From: Nonomuraea polychroma | GTDB taxonomy: Bacteria > Actinomycetota > Actinomycetes > Streptosporangiales > Streptosporangiaceae | Length of the DNA: 64,000 bases | Reading direction: 5' to 3' | NCBI RefSeq assembly: GCF_004011505.1 | Contig: NZ_SAUN01000001.1 | Coordinates: forward strand, 5,979,501-6,043,500 | Shown here: one piece after another, positions 17,738-26,404 of the stretch | Numbering within the stretch: the first letter of the stretch is position 1 | Layout: each line of letters begins with the position of its first letter | Notes under the pieces: model-generated | Seen by the model: only the letters and a program-made list of their open reading frames with translations | Databases searched by the model: none | What the model was told of the DNA's origin: nothing | Made by a program: the position numbers and the translations under genes

Positions 17738-18937
17738 GTGCCCGAACAGCCCCTGACCCTCGACACCGTCCTCACCGACGAGGCGGTCCTGTCCACCTAC
17801 CGCCGGATGTTCGCCGCGCTGGCCCGCGACAGCGGCGCCGTGGTGGACGACCCTGCCCTGGTGGACATCGCCGAGACGTTGTTCGCGGCGTTCGCCGAGG
17901 CGGGCGAGGAGTGGCTGACGCACGAGCAGATGCGCTTCGCCTGCCGGGCCTATCCGAGCGATCAGTTCGACAACCGGCTGCGAGTGCTCAAGGGGCTGGG
18001 CGCGATCCGAGAGGTGTTCCCCAAGCCCAATCAGCTGCGATATCGGGCCTCGTTCACGAGCGTGGTCGGGCTGATGTTCATCCGGCGGATGATGGACGAC
18101 GGCGGGCAGTCGGAGATGCACCGGCTGCTGGCCCTCGAAGACCTCAATGTCGCCGATCCGCGCACCACGATGGACGAGGCCAGGCAGAGCGCGGTCAACC
18201 TCGCGCGGGCGTTCCGGCTGTGGGCGCTGGAGCTGATCACGCTCTCCACGGGCACGATCGAGGAATTGCGCGAACAGGCGCCCAAGCTCTGGGGCACCGA
18301 GGAGATCGCCCGGCGCGCGCAAGGGCTGCACGGCACGATCCTGACCCGCTGGCCTGAGCTCGACCGGGTGTGCACTGATCTGCGGGCGGCGATCTACGCC
18401 TACAGCGACGCCTCCCGCCGGGCCGCGGGGCGCCTGGCCGATTCGGCGGGCACCACCCGCAACCTGACGTTGCTGCCGACGGAGACGTGGCGGACGTTCG
18501 CGCAGACCGCCTCGAAGGAACGGCTGGCCGCCGTGCTCGACGGGTTGTTGTTCGACGCGCCCGCGCCGTGGCACGACCCGGCCGCCATCGCCCGCGCCGT
18601 GGACGAAGCACCGCGGCCGGCGCCTGCGCAGCCCACTCCCCCGCGGTCCAACCTGCCCGACCCCGGGCCTTCCGACGCGCTCGACTCCTCGCCTGGGGCG
18701 GCGATGGAGCGGCTGAGATCGGTGGCCGAGACGCTGCTGGGCGACGCCTCGCGGGTGGCGCTTGCCGATGTGCTCGGGCCCGACTGGCCGTCGGCCCGCC
18801 GCCTCCTCGCCGACCTGACCACCGTGGATCTCCGTCCTGAGCTGCCCTACCGGCTGACCTGGTCCGATGAGCTGACGATCGATCCCGGGCGGGAGCCGGC
18901 GTGGTTGTCGCACGGCTGGCTGGAGCGCACGTCATGA
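17738..18937 (+). CDS. Kleisin-like (MukF/JetA-type) subunit of an SMC complex
   Basis: A 399-residue protein, first of three coupled genes ending in an SMC ATPase. About residues 45-110 look like a winged helix (THEQMRFACRAYPSDQFDNR, LRVLKGLGAIREVF). Residues 140-275 are a helical bundle (DEARQSAVNLARAFRLWALE; DLRAAIYAYSDASRRAAGRL). A Pro-rich linker at 295-325 leads to a C-terminal winged-helix-like segment (MERLRSVAETLL...LADLTTVDLRPELPYRL). That order, winged helix, helical middle, linker, winged helix, is the MukF/JetA kleisin plan. The assignment is from architecture and operon position, not sequence identity. The GTG at 17738 is the likeliest of several in-frame starts. Confidence 0.6.
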   Translation: MPEQPLTLDTVLTDEAVLSTYRRMFAALARDSGAVVDDPALVDIAETLFAAFAEAGEEWLTHEQMRFACRAYPSDQFDNRLRVLKGLGAIREVFPKPNQLRYRASFTSVVGLMFIRRMMDDGGQSEMHRLLALEDLNVADPRTTMDEARQSAVNLARAFRLWALELITLSTGTIEELREQAPKLWGTEEIARRAQGLHGTILTRWPELDRVCTDLRAAIYAYSDASRRAAGRLADSAGTTRNLTLLPTETWRTFAQTASKERLAAVLDGLLFDAPAPWHDPAAIARAVDEAPRPAPAQPTPPRSNLPDPGPSDALDSSPGAAMERLRSVAETLLGDASRVALADVLGPDWPSARRLLADLTTVDLRPELPYRLTWSDELTIDPGREPAWLSHGWLERTS

Positions 18938-20439
18938 GCACCTCCGACACCCTCGGCCCCGCCCCGGGGTCCGACCAGCCGAGGTCCGACCGCCCGACGT
19001 CCGACCCGAGATCCGACCGCCCGACGTCCGACCCGAGGTCCGGCCGCCCGACGTCCGACTCCAGGTCCGGCCGCCCGGCGTCCGACCGCCCAAAGGTGGC
19101 TGACGGCGCCCCGGATCCGGCACGCTCCGGATCCGATCGCGTGGAGGAGACCGGCAGCGCCCGGGGTTCTGCTCGGCCGGGAGCAGCCGGGCGGGTCGGG
19201 GCCCCGGTGGAGGGGTCGCCTGAGGTGGTCGAGGGGCGGGTCGCGCATGTGCGGGCGCGTTCGGGAGGGCCGTTGCCGCTGGGGGCAGGGGTGGCCGCGC
19301 CGGCCGGAATGGTGCGCCTGACGTGGCCGGACTCCACCGGACATGCCGTGCCGGTGTGGCCCGACGGGGTGACGCCGTCGTTGCTGGACGAATACCAGGT
19401 GACGGGCGTCCCCGTGGAGCGGGCCGGGGAAACGAGGCGGGTTCTGGCAGCCGTGCTGAAGTGTTGCTGGACGGACCTGTCCGTGGACCCGTGGCCGGGG
19501 GATCCGGCGCCCGTGGAGCTGGTGCTGGACACCTACCGGGCGTTGATCGGCCGTACCGACGATCTGATGCGCAATTGGGCGGTCGGGGCGCTGCGCCGGC
19601 TGCACGACTCGGCGTGGATCGCCATGGACGACGGCGTGGTCGTGCTGGGCCCGCGGTGTGCCCTGTGGCCGGTGGAGTCGCACGCGCAGCTCCAGGAGCT
19701 GGTGCGGCGCCTGCCCGAGCCGGAGCGGCCCGATCTCACCGTGGTGGGCGACGCCGACATCGTGGCCGCCGCCCGCCCCGCCGAAGCCCCTTCTCCGGAC
19801 ATCGGAGTGCGGGTCGAGGGCGGTGCGGCCGAGTTCGACGATCTGCTGGGCGGTTACGACGAGCGGCGGCGGGCGGAGCTGGTGGCGGCGTTCATGGTGG
19901 TGGAGCATGCCGCCGAGCCCGTCCAGGAGGTGCGGTTCGCCGCCCTGCGCGATCCGGCGCTGCGCCGCACGCTGGGCGAGATGCTGGGCCGGCGCGGCCG
20001 CATCCTCATCCAGCACCGGGACCGCTGGACCTCCGGCTACGACGACGCCCTCACCGCCTTGGAGCCCGGCGCAACCCGGCTGGGGATGAGCGAGCGGGCG
20101 GTGCTGACGCTGGTGCTGGTGCACTCGGTGGCCATTCCGCGGGCCGAAGGTCTGCTGCCCGAGGACTCGTGGCTGTCGCCGCACCCCACCCCGGCCGACG
20201 AGCTGCGCCGCCACACGCAGCTCCCGATCGGCGAGCTGGAGTCGGCGTTGCGCACGCTGCGGCACGCCGGGCTGTTGAGCCAGGTCAAGGCCGGTGAGGA
20301 GGCGGGCGGCTATGTCCCGGGCCCGCAGTTCCACCGGCTCACCCCGGCGGCGCGGCGGCGGCTGCAGGAGGAGCTGATCCTGGCGGCGGGGCCGAACACG
20401 CCGCTGGCGGCGGCCGTACGTGCGCGGAGGTCCGCGTGA
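18934..20439 (+). CDS. KITE-like (MukE/JetB-type) subunit of an SMC complex, with repetitive N-terminus
   Basis: A 501-residue protein whose ATG overlaps the stop of the kleisin-like gene (ATGA). The first about 110 residues are low-complexity, with SDRPTSDPRS-type units repeated several times. The folded part from about 120 contains helical and winged-helix segments: DLMRNWAVGALRRLHDSAWI, and near the C-terminus LPIGELESALRTLRHAGLLS followed by YVPGPQFHRLTPAARRRLQE. Winged-helix proteins between a kleisin and an SMC gene are KITE subunits in MukBEF and Wadjet systems. It is longer than usual for JetB (about 200-250), partly because of the tail. The family assignment is inference. Confidence 0.55.
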   Translation: MSTSDTLGPAPGSDQPRSDRPTSDPRSDRPTSDPRSGRPTSDSRSGRPASDRPKVADGAPDPARSGSDRVEETGSARGSARPGAAGRVGAPVEGSPEVVEGRVAHVRARSGGPLPLGAGVAAPAGMVRLTWPDSTGHAVPVWPDGVTPSLLDEYQVTGVPVERAGETRRVLAAVLKCCWTDLSVDPWPGDPAPVELVLDTYRALIGRTDDLMRNWAVGALRRLHDSAWIAMDDGVVVLGPRCALWPVESHAQLQELVRRLPEPERPDLTVVGDADIVAAARPAEAPSPDIGVRVEGGAAEFDDLLGGYDERRRAELVAAFMVVEHAAEPVQEVRFAALRDPALRRTLGEMLGRRGRILIQHRDRWTSGYDDALTALEPGATRLGMSERAVLTLVLVHSVAIPRAEGLLPEDSWLSPHPTPADELRRHTQLPIGELESALRTLRHAGLLSQVKAGEEAGGYVPGPQFHRLTPAARRRLQEELILAAGPNTPLAAAVRARRSA

Positions 20440-20457
20440 TGAGCACGCGCTACGGAC

Positions 20458-23400
20458 ATGTGGATGGAAGGAATACGGGGGTCGCAGGTGTCGCAGGTGG
20501 AGAACGTCGTCGGGGACCGGGTGCTGATCGCTGTGCAGGCGGTCAACATTTCGCGGCTCTCCACCCATCCGGTGCCCACCGTCCCCGGCACGCTCATCGT
20601 CGTCGCGGGCGCCGGGCCGAAGGACTCCAACGGCGCCGGTAAGTCGTCGTTCATCGCCTCGATCACGGCGCTGCTCGGGGACGAGCAGTGGCGCTTCGCC
20701 TCGGGCGCCAAGGCGGTGTCGGAGCTGCTGTTCAACGCCGAGCTGGCCAGCGGCGCGGGCGCCCGCCAGTGGGCGAGCGCCGACCACGGCTACATCGTGG
20801 GCGTCTTCGCCCCGCCCGGCATGGAGGGCTTCTCCGGCGGCCCGGAAACCGCGCAACCGGCGGACAGCCTGGTGCCGCCGGCCGCCACCGCGCACAGTGC
20901 CGACGCCGCTCTTGCCGGCTTGGCACAGGCAGTATCGAGAACGGCCGCCGCAGATGGTGATGGCACCGGCACGGGCGGCCGGCGCGGGGGCGCGGGCTCC
21001 GCAGGCGGCGCGGGCGGCGTGTATGGGGTGGCAGAGGGCGTGAAGGGGGCCGGTGCGGTCGCGGATCCGCGGGCGGAGGGGGCCGGCGAGCTGGTCCTCG
21101 GCGGGGCCGACGGCGAGGAGGCGAGCGGGGAGTTGTTCGAGGTGCCGGACACCTCGGGCGGCGCGCTCACCGTGTGGCTGAAGGTCAACCAGGAGGCGCC
21201 GCACCTGGAGATCCGCTGGCGGGAGGGCGTGCACCTGGCGGCATCCCCGTCCGAGGCCGAGCGGGTGGCGCGCGCCGACGAGATCTGGGCGTCGCTGCCG
21301 AAGTCGGCCGGGCGACGTGATGTGGTGGCCCGCGACCTCACCAAGGTCCTCTACGGCGACAGGGTCAGGTGCGTGTCGTTCCTGTCGACGTCCGTCCGCA
21401 GCAAGGTCGCCACCAACCTGCTCTCCCAGCCGCTCAACGAGATCTCCCCCGAGCGGGTCTTCGAGGCCATCGCCGCCCTGACAGGCCTGGACGCCGAGCT
21501 GGAGCAGGAGCGGGAGGCCCGCAGGGACGAGCACGCCAAGCGGGTGCGGGCAGCGCAGGCGGCCGACCGGCTGGCGGAGTTCGAGTCGGAGTCGAAGGCG
21601 TTGCTGACGACGTTCGACCGGCGCGACCAGGCGAGGATACGCCTCGCGGACGCGTTGCGGTGCTGGCGTGGCAGGCAGGCGCGCCGGCTGGCCGACGCGG
21701 CGGCGAAGGACGAGTCCCTGGCCGCCGAGCTCGAACGGCGGCGCGCGGCCGGCGAGACGGCGGCGGAGGCGATCGCCATGGTGAAGGCGGAGATCGCCAC
21801 GCTGCGGGAGGACACGCTCGACCGGCAGGTGTCGCAGGCCCGCAAGGAGCTGGCGGCGCTGCAGGCCAGAGCCGCCAAACTGGACGCGGACCGGGCCGTG
21901 GCCGAGAACTCCGCCGACGAGCTGCGCGGCCAGACCCAGGCCCTCGAGGAGATGCGCAGGTTCGCCGACGGGCGTGACGTGCCCACGGCGGAGCGGGAGC
22001 TGGGGGAGGTCCGGCTCCGTCTCAACGAGGCGCTCAAGGCGCTGGGCGTGGCCGACCAGGAGATGCACTCCGCCCAGGCGGCGCTGGACGACGCGGAGGG
22101 CGGCCCGGCGGCGGCCCAGCTCAACGCGCTCGCGGCGGCGGGCATCGGCGCGACCGGTCTGCTGGACGCGCTGGACGTGGCCGAGCAGGCGCGTGAGGCC
22201 GCGCAGCCGGGCGGCCTGCGCGGGTGGCCGCACGAGCACGCCGTGATCGTGGATGCCGCCCAGCTCTCCTCGGCGGCCGACGCCCTCGCGGCGTTGCCCG
22301 GGTCGGTGCTGGTCAGCGCGGCCGGGGTGAGCGTCGTGGGGGCGTTCGACGGGGTGGCGACCGGACGGGAGGCCCGGATCAAGGCGGCCGAGCAGCGGCT
22401 GCACCGGGCCAAGGACGTTCAGGAGACGGCGGCGCAGGCCGTACGCGATGGGGAGGAGGCCGTCGCGGAGGCGCAGCGGCGGCTGGAGGGCGCCAGGGCC
22501 GGGCTGCGGCTGGCCGAGGTCGAGGCGAAGCTGAGCGAGCGGCGGACCCGGCTCGGCGAGCTGAACGCGGCGATCGAGGAGCTGGCTCCCAAGGTCGCCG
22601 AGGCCGAGCGGCTGGCCGGGACGCTCGACTTCCGGGCCCGTACGCGGGACATGGAGATCGAACGGCTGGAGGGCCGGCGGCAGCGGCACGAGGCCGAGCG
22701 GGCGCAGGCCCGCGACCAGGAGGCGAAGGTCTCCGCGGAACGGGAGGCGCTGAGGCTCGACGCGCTGGCCGCCGACTGGGGCGGCACGGTGGAGACCGCC
22801 CGCGCCTGGCTGGAGGCGCTGCCGGAGGAGGAGCGGCCGCGTACGGCCGACGAATGGTGGCGGATCGCCGAGCGCCACTTCGACCAGGCATTGCGTGACA
22901 CGTTCCCGGAGGAGGACGCGGAGATCCCCGAGGAGCTGCGCTACCTGCTGGACGAGCGGGGCGGGAGCACGGCGCGGGAGCAGGCGACGTTCGCGGCGGT
23001 GTGCGGGGCGCTGGCGTCGTACCTGCGGGGGCAGGAGGAGTACGAGCGCCACCAGCGCCGGCAGATCGAGGCGCAGATCGTCTCCCGGCAGCGCGACCTG
23101 GCGGCGGCGGCCAGGGGCGCGGAGGAGGCGGCGCAGTCGACGGCCGTCCACCGGGCGGCGCTCACGGCGGCGATCAAGGCGCGGCTGACGCGGGTGGCGG
23201 AGGAATTCGAGAAGCTCGACACGTCCTACGGCGGTTACGGCGCGACGCTGGAGTTCCCGGTGCCGCCCGCGCCTGCCGATCCCGAGCAGCGCTGGCAGTG
23301 GCGCGTGACGCCGAAGTGGCGGCGCGGCGAGGGTCAGGGGTTCGTGCCGTACAACCGGCGGGCCAACACCGCGCTCATGGACGAGAAGGCCGTCAAGCTG

Positions 23401-23718
23401 GTGTGCGCGGCGGCCATCGCCTCGTCCGGGGGCGGGCATCTGTGCCTGGTGCTCGACGAGCTGGGCCGCAACCTGGGCAAGGAGCACCGCAGGGAGGCGG
23501 TGGCGCTGTTCAGGAGGATCGGCGAGACGTACGGGATCACCGTGATCGGGGCGTTGCAGGACGACATGGAGCCGTACGCGATCGACGCCTGCGGGCAATA
23601 CGTCAAGCTGCGGCGCTCGTCGGACGCGATGCCGTACAACGAGCCTCCAGTGATCGTCGGGCACGACCAGCACGCGGAGCGGGTGCGAGCGCTGGCGGCG
23701 TACGTCGACCGGAGCTGA
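20458..23718 (+). CDS. SMC/MukB/JetC-like ATPase
   Basis: A 1086-residue SMC-type ATPase. The N-terminal head has a P-loop GPKDSNGAGKSS (K62), with an unusual stretch in place of the first glycine. A Gly/Ala-rich insertion follows at about 120-215. Coiled coil runs from about 350 to 560 and 640 to 950. Between the arms, residues about 560-640 form a globular hinge-like segment (GLRGWPHEHAVIVDAAQL). The C-terminal head has Walker B LCLVLDELGRN (D1000, E1001). A canonical LSGGE signature is absent; NTALMDEKAVKLV occupies its place. The start is 18 bases after the upstream stop; in-frame GTGs slightly downstream are possible. It likely acts as DNA-loop motor with the two upstream proteins. No JetD-like nuclease follows. 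Confidence 0.78.
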   Translation: MWMEGIRGSQVSQVENVVGDRVLIAVQAVNISRLSTHPVPTVPGTLIVVAGAGPKDSNGAGKSSFIASITALLGDEQWRFASGAKAVSELLFNAELASGAGARQWASADHGYIVGVFAPPGMEGFSGGPETAQPADSLVPPAATAHSADAALAGLAQAVSRTAAADGDGTGTGGRRGGAGSAGGAGGVYGVAEGVKGAGAVADPRAEGAGELVLGGADGEEASGELFEVPDTSGGALTVWLKVNQEAPHLEIRWREGVHLAASPSEAERVARADEIWASLPKSAGRRDVVARDLTKVLYGDRVRCVSFLSTSVRSKVATNLLSQPLNEISPERVFEAIAALTGLDAELEQEREARRDEHAKRVRAAQAADRLAEFESESKALLTTFDRRDQARIRLADALRCWRGRQARRLADAAAKDESLAAELERRRAAGETAAEAIAMVKAEIATLREDTLDRQVSQARKELAALQARAAKLDADRAVAENSADELRGQTQALEEMRRFADGRDVPTAERELGEVRLRLNEALKALGVADQEMHSAQAALDDAEGGPAAAQLNALAAAGIGATGLLDALDVAEQAREAAQPGGLRGWPHEHAVIVDAAQLSSAADALAALPGSVLVSAAGVSVVGAFDGVATGREARIKAAEQRLHRAKDVQETAAQAVRDGEEAVAEAQRRLEGARAGLRLAEVEAKLSERRTRLGELNAAIEELAPKVAEAERLAGTLDFRARTRDMEIERLEGRRQRHEAERAQARDQEAKVSAEREALRLDALAADWGGTVETARAWLEALPEEERPRTADEWWRIAERHFDQALRDTFPEEDAEIPEELRYLLDERGGSTAREQATFAAVCGALASYLRGQEEYERHQRRQIEAQIVSRQRDLAAAARGAEEAAQSTAVHRAALTAAIKARLTRVAEEFEKLDTSYGGYGATLEFPVPPAPADPEQRWQWRVTPKWRRGEGQGFVPYNRRANTALMDEKAVKLVCAAAIASSGGGHLCLVLDELGRNLGKEHRREAVALFRRIGETYGITVIGALQDDMEPYAIDACGQYVKLRRSSDAMPYNEPPVIVGHDQHAERVRALAAYVDRS

Positions 23719-23750
23719 CGCAGTCCCCCGGTCGCGGCCGGCCGGTGAGG

Positions 23751-23787
23751 CGGCGCGGCGCGGTCAGCCGGTTCCCGTGCCGCGCCG
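23751..23787. terminator. GC-rich hairpin between the SMC operon and the convergent citrate synthase gene
   Basis: CGGCGCGGCGCGG pairs with CCGTGCCGCGCCG (13 bp, one G-T pair) around an 11-base loop, 32 bases after the SMC stop and eight bases before the end of the convergent gene. Confidence 0.8.
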
Positions 23788-23794
23788 ATAGAGG

Positions 23795-25048
23795 TCACGC
23801 GCCGCGGATCGGCGGGCCTGTGTAGGAGGCGCGCAGGCGGAGGAGGGAGCCTCGCTCGTACTCCTCCATCGCGTGCGCCAGCCAGCCCGCCACCCTGGCC
23901 ACCGCGAAGATGGCCTCGCCCGCGCCGCTCACCATGCCGCTCACGGCGGCGAGGATGGCGAGGGCGAAGTCGACGTTGCGTTCGGGGAGCCGGCGCCTGC
24001 GCATCTCCTCGAGCACGGCCGTGCCCGCGGCGATCCTCTCGTGTCCTGGCGCCGCCTCTTTGACCAGGTCGAGCAGGAGGCCGCCGCGGCCGTCGCCGTT
24101 CTTGTAGATGCTGTGGCCGAACCCCGGGATGCGCTCGCCGCGGCGTACCCGCTCCGCGATCGCCCGCGCGGCCTGGCCGGGCTCGGCGATCTCGGCGAGC
24201 AGGCGCTCGGCCCCGTACGACGCCCCGCCGTGCAACGGGCCGCCCAGCACGCCGAACCCCGTCAGGACCACGGCGTACGGGTCGGCTTTCGCGGAGGCGG
24301 CGACCCTGGCGGCCAGCGTCGAGGCGGCCAGCTCGTGGTCGGCGAGCAGCACCAGCGCGGCGCTCACCGCGTCGAGCAGGGCGGGCGGGGCGGGGTGCGG
24401 GCACAGGCGGGACCACAGCCGCTCGGCGATCGAGTCCCCCTGCGGCTCGCTGAGCTCGGGCAGGGCATCGACCAGGCCGGCGATCAAGCGGCGGCCCGTG
24501 TCGGCGACCGAGGCGGAGTCGAGCTGGTAGCGGAGGGAGTCGGACGCGCCGAGGACCGTGGTGATCACTTGCAGGCGGTCGAGAGGCAGCAGGTCGTCCG
24601 GCAGCCCCCGCTGGGCGGCGACGGCCGCCCGCAACGCCTCCGCCTCACACCGCCACGCCACCACCCTGGCATCCGGACGCACCGCGTCCGAGCCCGGTCC
24701 GGGCCGGGATCGGCGCGAGCCCTGCAGCACGCCGGGGTCGCCGGTCCAGAGCCAGTCCGCGACCGTTTCGAAGTCGTCCGTCCTGGCGAGCTCCAGCGCG
24801 TCGAGCCCGCGGTAGTAGTGCCGGTCGACGCCGAGCGCGGTGACGGCCGACTCGATGACGAGCTCAGGCGGCTGGCTGCGAGGCCGCCCCCGCCGGGCGA
24901 GCCGTTCGATCTCCTCGGCGGAGAAGAGGCTGCGCCGCCCGTCGTCGCTGTGCCGCCGCTGCAGCACGCCCCGGCTCACGTACGCGTACAACGTGGCGGG
25001 CTTGACCCCGAGACGTTCGGACGCCGTGGCCGCGTCGATCCACTCCAC
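23795..25048 (-). CDS. Citrate synthase-family protein with N-terminal helix-turn-helix
   Basis: A 417-residue fusion. Residues 1-55 are a MerR/excisionase-type helix-turn-helix (EWIDAATASERLGVKPATLY, then RGVLQRRHSDDGRR), followed by a citrate synthase fold. Catalytic blocks are present: GGPLHGGASYGAE (first His), GFGHSIYKNGDGRG (second His; the usual Arg of GHRVYK is Ser) and ERNVDFALAIL (catalytic Asp). The GTG at 25048 has GAGGAG eight bases upstream, and leaves the operator-like repeats at 25062-25097 in the promoter. It is divergent from a homocitrate/isopropylmalate synthase-type gene. It could be an enzyme that regulates its own locus, or a 2-methylcitrate/citrate synthase with an auxiliary domain. 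Confidence 0.82.
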   Translation of the reverse strand: MEWIDAATASERLGVKPATLYAYVSRGVLQRRHSDDGRRSLFSAEEIERLARRGRPRSQPPELVIESAVTALGVDRHYYRGLDALELARTDDFETVADWLWTGDPGVLQGSRRSRPGPGSDAVRPDARVVAWRCEAEALRAAVAAQRGLPDDLLPLDRLQVITTVLGASDSLRYQLDSASVADTGRRLIAGLVDALPELSEPQGDSIAERLWSRLCPHPAPPALLDAVSAALVLLADHELAASTLAARVAASAKADPYAVVLTGFGVLGGPLHGGASYGAERLLAEIAEPGQAARAIAERVRRGERIPGFGHSIYKNGDGRGGLLLDLVKEAAPGHERIAAGTAVLEEMRRRRLPERNVDFALAILAAVSGMVSGAGEAIFAVARVAGWLAHAMEEYERGSLLRLRASYTGPPIRGA

Positions 25049-25061
25049 CCCGGCGACCTCC

Positions 25062-25097
25062 TCAATGTTGATGAAAATCAATATTGATCCATGTTGA
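25062..25097. promoter_or_regulatory. Three TCAATRTTGA-type repeats in the divergent promoter
   Basis: TCAATGTTGA (25062), the perfect palindrome TCAATATTGA (25078) and TCCATGTTGA (25088) lie within 36 bases between the two divergent starts. The AT-rich block stands out in this GC-rich region. It is a plausible operator for the HTH domain encoded next door (inference). Confidence 0.6.
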
Positions 25098-25119
25098 GCA
25101 CACATGTCAACGTGAGGGC

Positions 25120-26343
25120 ATGCCAAAGGTTCATTTCCTCGATGTGACCAACCGGGACGGCGTGCAGACCGCGCGCACCGGCCTGTCGAAGTTCGGCAAG
25201 ACCATGGTCAACTTCTATCTGGCCAGGCTCGGGGTGGCGCAGTCCGAGATCGGGTTCCCGTTCCTGTTCCACGAGGTCCCCTACGTGAAGGCGCAGCTGG
25301 CGCTGGCCGAGGCGGGAGCGTTCGGCGAGCTGCGGCTGTCGGGCTGGTGCCGGGGCGTGCCGCAGGACGTGGAGCGGGCGGCGCCGCTCGGGCTCAAGCA
25401 CTACAACCTGTCCATCTCGACGTCCGACTACATGATCCAGAACAAGTTCCGCGGCCGGCTGGACAGGGGCGCGATCATCAGGGAGATGACGGCGGCGGTC
25501 CGCGTGGCCAAGGACGCGGGCGCGCTGACCGTGGGCGTGAACGCGGAGGACGGCTCGCGTACCGATGACGGCTTCCTGCTGGAGTTCGCGCTGGCGGCCA
25601 AGCAGGCGGGCGCCGACCGCGTGCGATACTGCGACACGATCGGCGGCGACACGCCCGACAGGATCCGCGAGCGCTTCGCGAAGCTGGCCTCGGCCACCGC
25701 GATGCCGGTCGAGACGCATTGCCACAACGACCTGGGCATGGCCGTGGCCAACTCGGTCTCCGGCGCGCTCGGCGACCTCGACGCCGGGCAGGACGCGTGG
25801 ATCAACACGTGCGTGAACGGCATCGGCGAACGTTCCGGCAACGCCGACCTGCTGTCCACCATCCTGGCCTTCGAGCACGGCTTCGGACTGAACGCCGAGA
25901 TCGGTGACGCGCTCGACCTGTCCTGGGCGCGCCGGTTCGGGTTGTGGGCGAGTCACGCGTTCGGGCAGCCGCTGCCGTACAACCAGGTGGGGGTGGGGCG
26001 CAATGCGTTCGCGCACGAGTCGGGCATCCACGCCGACGGCGCGCTGAAGGATCACGGCAACTACGAGTTGTACGACGAGGCGACGCTGGGCCCGTTCCCC
26101 GAGGACTGGCACGCGAGGAGCGGGCGGGTCGTGCTGACCGGCGAGTACGGCGGGAAGGCCGGGTTCCGGCACGTCATGGACGGGCTCGGGATCGAGGTGG
26201 CAGAGGAGGAGGATCTGGCGTTCCGGCTGGTCCAGCTCTGCAACGCGATGACCGGCCGGCCGCTCACCGACGACGAACTGCGCCTGATCGCGACCTATCC
26301 CCGCGAGCTGTCCCTGCTCTTCCCCGGCTACGAAGGCGACTGA
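25120..26343 (+). CDS. Homocitrate/2-isopropylmalate synthase-type enzyme (DRE-TIM metallolyase)
   Basis: A 407-residue acyl-CoA condensing enzyme. It has the barrel-start motif DVTNRDGVQTA, the metal-binding HCHNDLGMAVAN, the NTCVNGIGERSGNAD block, and AHESGIHADGALK typical of homocitrate and isopropylmalate synthases. It lacks the about 130-residue leucine-feedback domain of LeuA, so homocitrate synthase-like or a dedicated secondary enzyme is more likely. It condenses acetyl-CoA with a 2-oxoacid by family rule; the exact oxoacid is unknown. The start MPKVHFLDVT fits the family N-terminus, although its ribosome-binding site is poor. It is paired divergently with the HTH-citrate synthase. 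Confidence 0.82.
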   Translation: MPKVHFLDVTNRDGVQTARTGLSKFGKTMVNFYLARLGVAQSEIGFPFLFHEVPYVKAQLALAEAGAFGELRLSGWCRGVPQDVERAAPLGLKHYNLSISTSDYMIQNKFRGRLDRGAIIREMTAAVRVAKDAGALTVGVNAEDGSRTDDGFLLEFALAAKQAGADRVRYCDTIGGDTPDRIRERFAKLASATAMPVETHCHNDLGMAVANSVSGALGDLDAGQDAWINTCVNGIGERSGNADLLSTILAFEHGFGLNAEIGDALDLSWARRFGLWASHAFGQPLPYNQVGVGRNAFAHESGIHADGALKDHGNYELYDEATLGPFPEDWHARSGRVVLTGEYGGKAGFRHVMDGLGIEVAEEEDLAFRLVQLCNAMTGRPLTDDELRLIATYPRELSLLFPGYEGD

Positions 26344-26404
26344 CGACACCGCCGGCCGCGGCGTGCCCTGCGACGTCACCCCGCCGGGGCGGGCGAGCAG
26401 GCCG

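Noticed and set aside
18847-23673. 1608-codon open frame on the minus strand opposite the SMC operon
   Set aside because: It lies antisense to three well-supported genes, has the Arg/Pro/His-rich composition of GC-rich shadow frames and no recognisable domain.
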